From: an uncultured Flavobacteriales bacterium | Lineage (GTDB): Bacteria; Bacteroidota; Bacteroidia; CAIKAF01 | Assembly: GCA_903837495.1 (NCBI GenBank) | Contig: CAILUT010000021.1 | Coordinates: 1 to 64,000 of the forward strand | DNA length: 64,000 nt | Direction: 5' to 3' | Shown: positions 17,268-25,050 of the stretch, piece by piece | Position numbering within the stretch: the stretch's first letter is position 1 | Layout: each line of letters starts with the position of its first letter | The notes under the pieces: model-generated | What the model saw: only the letters and a program-made list of their open reading frames with translations | Told to the model about the DNA's origin: nothing | The model's database searches: none | Position numbers and translations under genes: made by a program

Positions 17268-17603
17268 ATGAAAAACCTATGTATTGTTGGATTGTTGTCC
17301 CTGACTTTCGGATTAACCCGTGCACAAAAGGTGTTTTCGGTTGATTATGAAAACCAAGCCGATGTAAAGATTTTTGCCGTCAACTACGAAAACCAAGCCG
17401 ACCTCAAGGTTTTTAAGGTGAAATATGAAAACCAAGCCGGAAGCAACGACGGCAAATGGTTTTTTACCCAATATTCAAACCAGGCAAAAAAGAAAGTGTA
17501 TTTCGTTAAGTATGAAAACCAAGCCGATTTAAAGGTCTTTTTTGTTGATTATGAAAATCAAGCAGGTTGGAGAAATTCGGCGAAAAAGAGCCTGATGTAC
17601 TAG
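17268..17603 (+). CDS. Secreted YENQAD-repeat protein
   Basis: From the ATG at 17268 (MKNLCIVGLLSLTFGLTRAQ, a signal peptide) this is a 111-residue exported protein. Its mature part is six tandem repeats of about 12-18 residues with core V-x-Y-E-N-Q-A-D/G, each alternating with a short beta strand such as LKVFFV or VKIFAV. It resembles the small DUF6150-type proteins I recall from Bacteroidota, but I cannot confirm that assignment. The function is unknown; the regular strand pattern suggests a small beta-repeat fold. It stands alone after repeat copy 2. Confidence 0.8.
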   Translation: MKNLCIVGLLSLTFGLTRAQKVFSVDYENQADVKIFAVNYENQADLKVFKVKYENQAGSNDGKWFFTQYSNQAKKKVYFVKYENQADLKVFFVDYENQAGWRNSAKKSLMY

Positions 17604-17686
17604 GCTTCGCGGAATCATGAAAATTCAGCCGCAGCTTCAAACTGGCTTGCTGCTAAGCCCATCGATTCATTCTGCGATTTGAGGGC

Positions 17687-19255
17687 CTAGAACCCCACAA
17701 CCACCCTAGCCGTCCAGCCCTGACTTAGCTGCAAAAAATACACCCCCGCCGGCAGGCCTTCTAGGTTTACCGATTGGCTTTCTTGCTCTACCCTACCCGA
17801 TTTCCATTCCCTTCCCAAGGCATCTCTTAAACAGTATGTCTGCCCAATGCCCGCCGCCTCTACATTTAAAACAAAGCGGTTGGCAGCGGGATTTGGAGCC
17901 ACTTGTCCCCAGAGTTCAGGCAGCTCTGCCTGCCCCAGCCAGCTGTCGGAACACAGGCTGCCTGTTCTGCGCTCGTCGTACTGAAACATGGCCCACTCCG
18001 GACCTTGCCCTGGCCCCAAATCAAAGGCAAAAGCCCGACCGTAGTTCGACTGAAAGTTTGGGTACTTGGTGTGTCCGGCCACAATCACGGCGTCCCTGCG
18101 TCCATCTCCGTTCAGGTCGCCCACCACCGGAGCCGCGCCCACTTCCATGGTATCGCCGTACAAAGCCCCCAGGTCCACCACAAACAACTCTTGCCCTGTG
18201 TTGCCCTGCAAACCCACAAAATGTCCGCCGGTGGTTCCAAAAAGCACATCGGGCAATCCATCGTTGGTTACATCGCTCAAAGCCGCACCTCGAAAACTGC
18301 TGCCATAGCCGGGTATGGTATAGGCCCATTGCTGCTGCCCCAAGGTATTCAGGGCGTACATTCGATATCCACCGCCAAAAACCAGTTCGCAAGACCCATC
18401 TCCGTTTAGATCGGCCACCGAAACGGGAGAGCCAACATAGCCCACCGCATCAAAGGTCCATAAAACCGCACCTGTGCTGCCCTTCAAAGCCCAGAGCCGG
18501 CCGCTGTAATCGCCCAGAACCAGGTCGGGGGCTCCGTCGGAATCCAAATCGGTAACCGCGGTGCCGTGGTACACGTAATCGTCAACGGGTGCCGACCACA
18601 AGATTTGCCGAGTTAAGCCGTCGTAGGCATACACCCGGCTGCTGTCTGAAAAATTCCAGGTAGCCACCACAATATCCAAGCGTCCATCGGCGTTCAAATC
18701 GACCAAGGTGGGCGCGGTTTGCACCCAGGAATTCACATCAACGGCAATTTCCCATTTTACCGCCCCGTTTTGGGGATTGATGCAGAGCAGGTAGCCTCCA
18801 AACTGACCGTGCAGCAGTTCCGGTAATCCGTCTCCGTCCACATCGCCCAGGGTGGGTGGCGAATCGGATCCGCGGGTAGGGGTTGACCATTTTAATTGTC
18901 CGTTGTTGGCATCGAAGCAAAAGGTGGTGGGGTTGCAGGAAGAAGCCAAGACCAGGTCCAATTGCCCATCACCGTCCACATCGGCAAGCAGGGGAGCGGT
19001 ATCGTTGCAGCCTTCGGCAAATCCTGCGGCATTGAACGACCAGCGCAAGCTTCCCGAAGAATTTAAGGCATACAGCATGCCGTCGTTTCGGTAGCAGCCA
19101 AAAAAAGCCTCGGGCCGTCCGTCTCCGTCCACATCGGCCAAAGCCGTCTGTCCAAAGGCATTGTCTTGGGTATCAAAGGTCCACAGCAAATTGGGGGTTT
19201 GGGCAGAAAGCACACTACAGAAAAACAGCGCAAGGCCAACAAAAAGATAATGCAT
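17687..19255 (-). CDS. FG-GAP/VCBS-repeat beta-propeller protein with T9SS sorting domain
   Basis: The start at 19255 (MHYLFVGLALFFCSVLSAQ) gives a signal peptide and a 522-residue protein. At least eight FG-GAP-like repeats follow, each with the calcium-loop pattern DVDGDGxPD/E (LADVDGDGRPEAFFGC, VADLNGDGSCELVFGG, VGDLNGDGRRDAVIVA). Together they would build a beta-propeller. The last 75 residues look like a type A T9SS sorting domain (PNPAANRFVLNV, then LEGLPAGVYFLQLSQG). The protein is therefore probably exported through the T9SS to the cell surface or medium. Ligand and role are unknown. The long open frame upstream of 19255 is not needed. Confidence 0.88.
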   Translation of the reverse strand: MHYLFVGLALFFCSVLSAQTPNLLWTFDTQDNAFGQTALADVDGDGRPEAFFGCYRNDGMLYALNSSGSLRWSFNAAGFAEGCNDTAPLLADVDGDGQLDLVLASSCNPTTFCFDANNGQLKWSTPTRGSDSPPTLGDVDGDGLPELLHGQFGGYLLCINPQNGAVKWEIAVDVNSWVQTAPTLVDLNADGRLDIVVATWNFSDSSRVYAYDGLTRQILWSAPVDDYVYHGTAVTDLDSDGAPDLVLGDYSGRLWALKGSTGAVLWTFDAVGYVGSPVSVADLNGDGSCELVFGGGYRMYALNTLGQQQWAYTIPGYGSSFRGAALSDVTNDGLPDVLFGTTGGHFVGLQGNTGQELFVVDLGALYGDTMEVGAAPVVGDLNGDGRRDAVIVAGHTKYPNFQSNYGRAFAFDLGPGQGPEWAMFQYDERRTGSLCSDSWLGQAELPELWGQVAPNPAANRFVLNVEAAGIGQTYCLRDALGREWKSGRVEQESQSVNLEGLPAGVYFLQLSQGWTARVVVGF

Positions 19256-19448
19256 TCCAAGGGTAATTAGAGTTCTAAAGTAGGTAAAAATGGGGATTGG
19301 GGGCTTAGAAATGCACTCCGAATGCGTTTTACAGGTGGAGTTCAATGGCAACTAAACTTGCCGAGCCGTAACTTTGCACGTTGGGAATTTTAATCTAGAT
19401 GTTGTTTGAGGATATTTTTTGGGCTTTTCGGGTCGGTGGGGTTGTGGT

Positions 19449-19540
19449 ATTCGGGGTGGCGGCATTCGGGGTGGCGGCATTCGCGGTCGCGAGGGGCTGC
19501 ACCCCTCGCTGGGGTATTACGCCCTTTCAGGGCTGGGAGC
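19449..19540. repeat. Tandem 15-bp repeat and palindrome cluster
   Basis: Two exact copies of ATTCGGGGTGGCGGC (19449-19463, 19464-19478) and a diverged third are followed by two hairpins: GAGGGG-CTGCA-CCCCTC (19491-19507) and GCCC-TTTCA-GGGC (19521-19533). The second kind of palindrome is, from memory, common between genes in Bacteroidota. The block adjoins repeat copy 3 and contains no convincing gene. Confidence 0.7.
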
Positions 19541-19686
19541 CGCCCGCGCCCGGGATCGAGGCGGCATGAAGGCGGTGGTGGGCGCTTGCCCCCGGACGAG
19601 GAGGCGACCAGGGGGAGCCACCGCAGGCCGATGGGGCAAGCAGCACGGCAGCAACTGAATACAGCCAAGAGCCCGAATTGGCGCCC
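19541..19686 (-). repeat. GC-rich structured repeat, copy 3 (minus orientation)
   Basis: On the minus strand it starts TTTTTTGGGCGCC, carries the core GCGGTGGCTCCCCCTGGTC then GCCTCCTCG, and ends near CGATCCC. The variable arms GCTTGCCCC (19584-19592) and GGGGCAAGC (19633-19641) are perfectly complementary. It lies 3' of recG in the same orientation. With copies 5 and 7 it forms a subfamily with a TTTTTTGGGGCGC-type start. The remaining 256-bp stretch between here and the gene start at 19255 holds only the palindrome cluster. Confidence 0.75.
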
Positions 19687-19748
19687 AAAAAATCCCATTT
19701 ACCGTGAACAGCCTATAAATCTTGAATAGCCTTTGTACCCTGGTCTGC

Positions 19749-21848
19749 CTACGAAATCATGGACCAAGGGCCCTGGCTGCGCTCCCGGGCCTGCAAATAG
19801 CGCAACAGGTTGGCGTGCTGGGGGTCAAGCAAATCCGGGTCGCGCTCTACGATGTGCCAAACCGCCTGCCGAGCCTGCTCCAACACGGGAGCGTCTTCCA
19901 ACAAACTGGCCAGCTTGAACTGCATTTCTCCGCTCTGCCGGGTCCCCTCTAAATCGCCCGGACCACGCAACTCCAAATCCTTTTCAGCAATCTTGAACCC
20001 ATCGTTCGTGGCCACCATTACCGCCATGCGCTCCCTTGCTTCGGTGCTCAACTGCCGCCCCGTTAGCAAAATGCAGTACGATTGGTCGGCCCCCCGCCCT
20101 ACCCGACCGCGCAGCTGGTGCAGCTGACTCAGACCAAAACGCTCGGCACTCTCAATCACCATAACCGAGGCATTCGGCACGTTCACCCCCACCTCGATCA
20201 CCGTGGTGGAAACCAAGACTTTGATGTGCCCTTTCACAAATCGAGCCATGGCGTTTTCCTTGTCGGCCGACTTCATTTGCCCATGCAGTACGTCGGCCGG
20301 AATGTCGGGCAGGTGTTGCTTGAACACTTCGAATCCCTCCAACATGTTTTTGTAGTCCAGCTTTTTCGACTCGTCAATCAGGGGGTACACCAGGTAAATT
20401 TGCCGGCCCGCCTCTACCTGCTGCCGAATAAACCGGTACACCTCTTGCCGAACCTCTTCGCCTTTGTGTATGGTTATAACGTTCTTTCGGCCCGGGGGCA
20501 GCTCGTCGATCACCGATACGTCCAAATCGCCGTACAAGGTCATGGCCAAGGTGCGGGGTATGGGCGTGGCGGTCATAACCAAAACATGGGGAGGCGTAGA
20601 ACGGGCTTTTTCCCAAAGCCGGGCCCGCTGGGCCACCCCAAACCGATGCTGTTCATCGATGATGGCCATGCCCAGGTTGTGGAACTGAACCTCTTGCTCC
20701 AACAAGGCGTGGGTGCCCACCAACAGTGAAATTTCGCCCTGCTGCAATGCGGCATGCAGCTTAGTACGCTCGGCCTTTTTTGTGCTGCCCGTAAGCAAAC
20801 CCACCCGAATGCCCAGGGGCGCCAACAGCTCTGATATGCCTAAAAAATGCTGCTGGGCCAGAATTTCGGTGGGGGCCAGCAAGGCGGTTTGATAGCCGTT
20901 GTCATGGGCCATAAGGGCGGTGAGTACGGCCACTACGGTTTTTCCGGAGCCCACATCGCCCTGAAGCAAGCGGTTCATTTGCCGGCCCGATTTAACATCG
21001 GCCCGAATTTCTTTTAATACCCGCTTTTGGGCCTGAGTAAGGGAAAAGGGCAGGTGCTGTTCGTAAAAGGTATGAAAGGCCGGCCCCAACTGGGGCAAGG
21101 GAATGCCGGGCTGAGCGGTTTGGTTGCGGGCTTTGGTTTGCAGCATGCGAAACTGGGCCATAAACAGCTCTTCGAACTTGAGCCGAAAGCGGGCCGATTG
21201 CAGGGCCTGGCTGTCGGGCGGAAAATGAATCCAGCGAAAGGCCTGGTCGCGCCCAATCAAGCCGTAGCGGCTTAGCACGGCCTCGGGCAGGTTCTCGGGT
21301 ATGGGAGCCGGCAAGCCATCGATGATTTGCTTGAGCAATTTGCCAATGCCTTTGGGGTCTAAACCGGCTTTGCGCAGTTTGTCGGAGCTGGGGTACATGG
21401 GGCTTAGGCCCGGTTGCAGCTGCTGCCCAGGCTGCATGATTTCGAAGTCGGGATGCGACATGCCCGGTTGGCCTTTGTAAAAAATGGGCTTTCCGGCAAC
21501 AATCAAAACCTGTCCGGGCTTCAGTTTTTCGTCCAGCCAGGCCATGTTGCCGAACCAGGTTAGTTCCATGCTGCCGCTTTTGTCGCGCAAATGCACGGTA
21601 AAACGTGATTTTCCCTGACCGGGCAGCCATTCTTTGTGTTCAATGGCTCCGATGGCCTGCACATAAGGCATGGACTCGCTGATGAGTCCAATGGGTTGAA
21701 ACCGGGTGCGGTCTAGGTAGCGAAAGGGAAAATGCGTTAAGGCATCGGCAAAGCTGTGCAGGCCCAAGTCTTTGGACAAGAGAGCGGCCTTGTTGGGTCC
21801 GCAGCCCTTTAAGTACGCCAACGATGTAGATAAATAATGACCTTGCAC
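19749..21848 (-). CDS. recG: ATP-dependent DNA helicase RecG
   Basis: This 699-residue helicase remodels stalled replication forks and Holliday junctions. An N-terminal wedge/OB domain (about 1-230) is followed by the helicase core. Walker A is GDVGSGKTVVAVL, the Walker B variant is DEQHRFG, and motif III is VLVMTATPIPRT. Motif VI is LHQLRGRVGRG, followed by the RecG-specific C-terminus (LELRGPGDLEGTRQSG). Full length for the family. The start codon is GTG; no earlier in-frame ATG is plausible. Confidence 0.97.
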   Translation of the reverse strand: MQGHYLSTSLAYLKGCGPNKAALLSKDLGLHSFADALTHFPFRYLDRTRFQPIGLISESMPYVQAIGAIEHKEWLPGQGKSRFTVHLRDKSGSMELTWFGNMAWLDEKLKPGQVLIVAGKPIFYKGQPGMSHPDFEIMQPGQQLQPGLSPMYPSSDKLRKAGLDPKGIGKLLKQIIDGLPAPIPENLPEAVLSRYGLIGRDQAFRWIHFPPDSQALQSARFRLKFEELFMAQFRMLQTKARNQTAQPGIPLPQLGPAFHTFYEQHLPFSLTQAQKRVLKEIRADVKSGRQMNRLLQGDVGSGKTVVAVLTALMAHDNGYQTALLAPTEILAQQHFLGISELLAPLGIRVGLLTGSTKKAERTKLHAALQQGEISLLVGTHALLEQEVQFHNLGMAIIDEQHRFGVAQRARLWEKARSTPPHVLVMTATPIPRTLAMTLYGDLDVSVIDELPPGRKNVITIHKGEEVRQEVYRFIRQQVEAGRQIYLVYPLIDESKKLDYKNMLEGFEVFKQHLPDIPADVLHGQMKSADKENAMARFVKGHIKVLVSTTVIEVGVNVPNASVMVIESAERFGLSQLHQLRGRVGRGADQSYCILLTGRQLSTEARERMAVMVATNDGFKIAEKDLELRGPGDLEGTRQSGEMQFKLASLLEDAPVLEQARQAVWHIVERDPDLLDPQHANLLRYLQARERSQGPWSMIS

Positions 21849-21926
21849 GAATTTGATACTTGGGCTTGATGGCCGGAAAAAATCAATGTACCTTGCAGCG
21901 ATGTACTCGGTATTTTTACAAAGTTA

Positions 21927-22763
21927 ATGGTTTCAGCGTTTATTTGCAGGTGGGCATGGGGGCTTGTTGCTCTGCTGGGTTTTGGGGTTTTATCGGCCCA
22001 AGACACCCTAAGGATTTATTTTAGGTCGGATTCGGCGGTGCCCTTGAATGCCGAGGTTTTGGAGGAATGGAAGGAAGTAGGCGGCGTTTTTGAATTGCTT
22101 GGGCATACCGACCAAAAGGGCCCGGAGGCCTACAACCTTCGGTTATCAAAGCGGCGCATTGCTGCCGTGCGGGCCTTGTTGCAGCCCCAAGAGCCAAGCT
22201 GGCATGAGGGCAAGCAAATTACGGAGAGGGCCCTGGGTGAGGCTCGGCCGGTGTCGCAGAACGATGCCTTGAACCGCAGGGTAGAGATTGTGGTTAAGAG
22301 GCCTGTTGCCCCGCCGCAGGTGTTAAATCCCCCGCGCAAGGGCTGTCAGGCGCATTTTAGCGGAGGCATTTTGGGCAACTACCCTTTGCCCGACTATGTG
22401 GATGTGATTTTTGATTCGAATGCCATGGCCAGCGAATGGGTGGGCGAAGGCGAGTATCCAATCAACCGGCTGGCCTTTCCGAACTCGGTCGAAAACACCT
22501 TTGACGGCATAGCGGCCGACAAAGGCACCCGGGTGATTTTGTATGAGAAGGAGCATTTTCAGGGGCGTGTATTGGCCGATTTGGAGGGTCCTTTTGTGTT
22601 GACGAACGTAATTTGGGCGGAGATTCCGGCGATGGAGTCGCATGCCTTGAGGGCGCATCCGGTGTTGGACAGTTTGATACCCAGGAGCCGTAGGCGGTAT
22701 TCGACGGAGGACATGCATGCCTGGTCGTTTGGGTCGGTCAAGGTTATTTGTTCCGAACCGTAG
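21927..22763 (+). CDS. OmpA-like protein with beta/gamma-crystallin-like C-terminal segment
   Basis: The 278-residue protein has a signal peptide (ending GFGVLSAQ). The first mature domain (about 28-125) resembles OmpA-type peptidoglycan-binding domains: IYFRSDSAVPLNA, LLGHTDQKGPEAYNLRLSKR, NDALNRRVEIVV. After a short linker with KGC, the rest is unlike OmpA. One stretch (GTRVILYEKEHFQGRVLADL) resembles a beta/gamma-crystallin Greek-key motif, which often binds calcium. The combination is unusual. The gene is divergent from recG. Its stop codon overlaps the first base of the hairpin at 22763. The OmpA part is probable, the crystallin assignment tentative. Confidence 0.75.
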   Translation: MVSAFICRWAWGLVALLGFGVLSAQDTLRIYFRSDSAVPLNAEVLEEWKEVGGVFELLGHTDQKGPEAYNLRLSKRRIAAVRALLQPQEPSWHEGKQITERALGEARPVSQNDALNRRVEIVVKRPVAPPQVLNPPRKGCQAHFSGGILGNYPLPDYVDVIFDSNAMASEWVGEGEYPINRLAFPNSVENTFDGIAADKGTRVILYEKEHFQGRVLADLEGPFVLTNVIWAEIPAMESHALRAHPVLDSLIPRSRRRYSTEDMHAWSFGSVKVICSEP

Positions 22764-22821
22764 GGGCAGACCTTGCGTCTGCCCCGTCTGCCCCGTCTGC
22801 CCCGTCTGCCCCGTCTGCCCC
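22763..22821 (+). repeat. Palindrome with one arm expanded as five 9-bp tandem repeats
   Basis: GGGGCAGAC (22763-22771), loop CTTGC, and GTCTGCCCC (22777-22785) form a perfect 9-bp hairpin starting at the last base of the upstream stop codon. The 3' arm is then repeated in tandem, giving five exact copies of GTCTGCCCC (22777-22821). There is no T run, so it is not a canonical terminator. Confidence 0.9.
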
Positions 22822-22864
22822 GTCGGGGAAAATTCCAATGGTTCAAAATAACCATGGAAAAATT

Positions 22865-22971
22865 AGCCACGAATGCACGAATGTTTGCAAAATCGGGGCT
22901 GAATTGTCGGTGCCCCGGTAAGCCATAATCTTAAAAACGCGGTGGAACGGGCAGCCACGAATGCACGAATG
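22865..22971 (+). repeat. Pair of 19-bp direct repeats upstream of mnmE
   Basis: AGCCACGAATGCACGAATG occurs at 22865-22883 and again at 22953-22971. Each copy is internally repetitive (CACGAATG CACGAATG). The 323-bp gap between 22763 and mnmE holds these, the expanded palindrome and the mnmE promoter-like sequence, but no gene. Confidence 0.85.
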
Positions 22972-23071
22972 GTTTCGGCTATATTATCCGTGCCTTTGCA
23001 GGCAGCCACATGAAACGGCCCCTAAAAGCCCGCATCACAAACGGCCTCGCGTCTGCCAAATAAAAAATGCA

Positions 23072-23079
23072 GACCTTTG
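23072..23079 (+). promoter_or_regulatory. -7-like element of mnmE
   Basis: GACCTTTG differs from TAnnTTTG at the first T and lies seven bases before the chosen mnmE ATG (23087). No -33 TTG is seen at the usual distance. It supports the short start over the longer open frame. Confidence 0.35.
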
Positions 23080-23086
23080 CACTGGA

Positions 23087-24454
23087 ATGTTTGAATTGAC
23101 CCAAAACATAGCAGCTTTGTCCACTCCATTAGGTGGGGGTTTGGCGGTAATTCGGGTAAGCGGTCCACACAGCTGGCCGGGGGTTGCGCAGTTTTTCAGT
23201 CCCATGGGAAAGAAACATGCACCATGGAGCCACAGGCAGGCCTTGGTTGGGAATTGGATGGACGGAGAGGAAGTGTTGGATCAGGTGGTTCTGCTGCCGT
23301 TTAAAGGCCCAAACTCCTTTACCGGCGAAGATTTGGTTGAAATCAGTTTTCATGCTTCGCCCTATGTGGTCGAGCGGGCCTTGCATCAAATGGCAGGACT
23401 TGGAATTCGGCCGGCCCAAGCCGGGGAATTTACCCGCAGGGCTTTTATGAACGGTAAAATGGACCTGGCTCAGGCCGAAGCGGTGGCCGATTTGCTCTCG
23501 GCCAGCCACAAAGCCGCCGCACGCATGGCCATGCAGCACCTCGGCGGAGCCTTTTCAAACCGCATTGCCCAAATGCGGTTGGGTCTGCTGGATTTTTGCG
23601 CTTTGCTGGAACTGGAACTGGATTTCTCGGAAGAAGAGGTCGAGTTTGCCTCGCGCAGCGACCTGGCAGAACGCGTACAGCAGATTGAACAGCAAATTCA
23701 GGCATTGCTGCACACCTACAGCATGGGCAGGGCCATCAAGCAAGGCATTCCCGTGGCCATTGTGGGTAGGCCAAATGCGGGCAAAAGCACCTTGCTAAAC
23801 GCCTTGCTGCAAGAGGAACGGGCATTGGTATCCGACATTCCCGGCACCACCCGCGATACGGTAGAAGACGAGTTGATTTTAGAGGGCATTCGGTTTCGGT
23901 TTATTGATACGGCGGGAATCCGCGACACCCAAGACCCAATCGAAAAACTGGGCATTGAACGCAGTTTCGATGCCCTGCGCCGCTCGGGAATGGTCTTGCA
24001 TTTGGGCGATGCCCAAAGCCAATCCCTGGAAGAGTTTGAGCTGGAAGAGGCAGACTGGAGGGAACGGCTAGGGTTGGAAGACAAGCCCATTTTGCGGATT
24101 TGGAACAAAATGGATGTGCCCGAGGCTCAAATGCCGGCAGCAGGCGGCATGGCGATTTCGGCGAGGAACGGCGAAGGTCTGGAAGAACTAAAGCAGGCCT
24201 TGCTCGACAATCTCGCTGAAATGGGCTACGGCAACCAAGACCTGTTGATTAGTCAGGCACGGCATAAGGGCTTGCTGGAGCAGGCGGCTCAGGCATTGGA
24301 GCGGGTGCGGCAGCACCTGGAAGCGGGCTACAGCGGCGATCTGCTGGCCTTGGATTTGCGGCAGGCCATGCGTCCGTTGGAGGAATTGACTGGGCAAATT
24401 GGCACGGAGGAGGTGCTGGGGCATATTTTTGGGCGGTTTTGTATCGGGAAATAA
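23087..24454 (+). CDS. mnmE: tRNA modification GTPase MnmE
   Basis: From the ATG at 23087 (MFELTQNIAALSTPLGGG) the protein has 455 residues, the normal MnmE length. The N-terminal tetrahydrofolate-binding domain is followed by a helical domain, into which the G domain is inserted. The G domain shows G1 GRPNAGKST, the G2 region DIPGTTRDTVEDE, G3 DTAGIRD and G4 NKMD. The C-terminal FCIGK carries the invariant Cys. With MnmG it modifies U34 of tRNAs such as the tRNA-Lys(UUU) found at 8801. A longer frame from 22961 runs through the direct repeats and is rejected. Repeat copy 4 follows the stop. Confidence 0.96.
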   Translation: MFELTQNIAALSTPLGGGLAVIRVSGPHSWPGVAQFFSPMGKKHAPWSHRQALVGNWMDGEEVLDQVVLLPFKGPNSFTGEDLVEISFHASPYVVERALHQMAGLGIRPAQAGEFTRRAFMNGKMDLAQAEAVADLLSASHKAAARMAMQHLGGAFSNRIAQMRLGLLDFCALLELELDFSEEEVEFASRSDLAERVQQIEQQIQALLHTYSMGRAIKQGIPVAIVGRPNAGKSTLLNALLQEERALVSDIPGTTRDTVEDELILEGIRFRFIDTAGIRDTQDPIEKLGIERSFDALRRSGMVLHLGDAQSQSLEEFELEEADWRERLGLEDKPILRIWNKMDVPEAQMPAAGGMAISARNGEGLEELKQALLDNLAEMGYGNQDLLISQARHKGLLEQAAQALERVRQHLEAGYSGDLLALDLRQAMRPLEELTGQIGTEEVLGHIFGRFCIGK

Positions 24455-24466
24455 GGGTTTAATTTG

Positions 24467-24612
24467 GGGCGGCTGCGGGCTTTCGCCGGTAGTCCGCTGT
24501 TGCCGGGGGCTGCCCCAGCGAGCTTGCGGTGGCTCCTAAAGTCGCCTCCGCGCCACGCGGGCCAGGCCCCGCCACCATTGCGTGCTACCCGGCTCAATCC
24601 CTGCCGCAGGCC
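24467..24612 (+). repeat. GC-rich structured repeat, copy 4 (plus orientation)
   Basis: Same length as copy 2 (146 bases), with the shared ends GGGCGGCTGCGGGCTTTC and CAATCCCTGCCGCAGGCC. The outer stem is identical to that of copy 2; GGTAGTCCGC pairs with TGCGTGCTACC. The apical hairpin is GCGGTGGC (24526-24533), loop TCCTAAAGTC, GCCTCCGC (24544-24551). The variable arms differ from copy 2 yet are still partly complementary (GGGG/CCCC runs). It lies between the convergent ends of mnmE and the next gene. Confidence 0.85.
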
Positions 24613-24648
24613 CCATCGGCAAATAACCTTCCATTCAACTACGCTCCA

Positions 24649-25050
24649 TCAGCGCCGAATCAAAGGGTGACTGAGCCCCCTCGATTTCTTTTTTTGCTGC
24701 CAAAACAAGGCCCTACTTTGACTGCCCAGCCAGCCCCCCAAAACCCCATACATGGCTCCCAACAAAAAAGTAATGCCCACCAATCCATAGCCGGCAAAAC
24801 TGCGGCCCGCTATGATCTGTTCCAATTGAGCATAAAACAAAAATCCCCTGGCCTGCTGCAACAAGGGCATGGTCAAAACCCAAGCCAAACCGGTAGCCAA
24901 AAAACTCCCCAAAAGCTGTTGCCAAACCGAGGGATTCCAGAAAAAAGCCCAAAGCATGGCCAAAATTAAACTCAGGTAGCCAAAGGGCAGAAATTGAGCC
25001 ATGAGCCATTGAAGGGCCAACCCGCCAATAAAAAAGACTGCCGTTTTCAT
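24649..25050 (-). CDS. Small integral membrane protein, unknown function
   Basis: This 133-residue protein has about four hydrophobic segments (roughly 3-21, 25-41, 45-65 and 85-110) and a basic C-terminal tail (WQQKKKSRGL). I do not recognise a family. Its ATG overlaps the stop of the penicillin acylase gene as ATGA (25050-25047), so it is very likely co-translated with it. Being the second gene of that pair is the only functional hint. Confidence 0.72.
   Translation of the reverse strand: MKTAVFFIGGLALQWLMAQFLPFGYLSLILAMLWAFFWNPSVWQQLLGSFLATGLAWVLTMPLLQQARGFLFYAQLEQIIAGRSFAGYGLVGITFLLGAMYGVLGGWLGSQSRALFWQQKKKSRGLSHPLIRR

Noticed and set aside
19390-19729. Long open frames on both strands through the GC-rich block, and similar frames at 14823-15084, 17020-17344, 24328-24670, 31458-31789 and 53627-53879.
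   Set aside because: They lie inside the dispersed repeats. Their translations are low-complexity, rich in Arg, Pro and Gly, and differ in frame between copies. GC-rich DNA has few stops, so these are chance frames.
22763-22971. Tandem and direct repeats as a CRISPR array.
   Set aside because: The 9-bp units are contiguous without spacers, the 19-bp pair occurs only twice, and no cas genes are present.
22961-23086. A 42-residue N-terminal extension of MnmE.
   Set aside because: It runs through the direct repeats and lacks similarity to MnmE; the ATG at 23087 gives the standard N-terminus.
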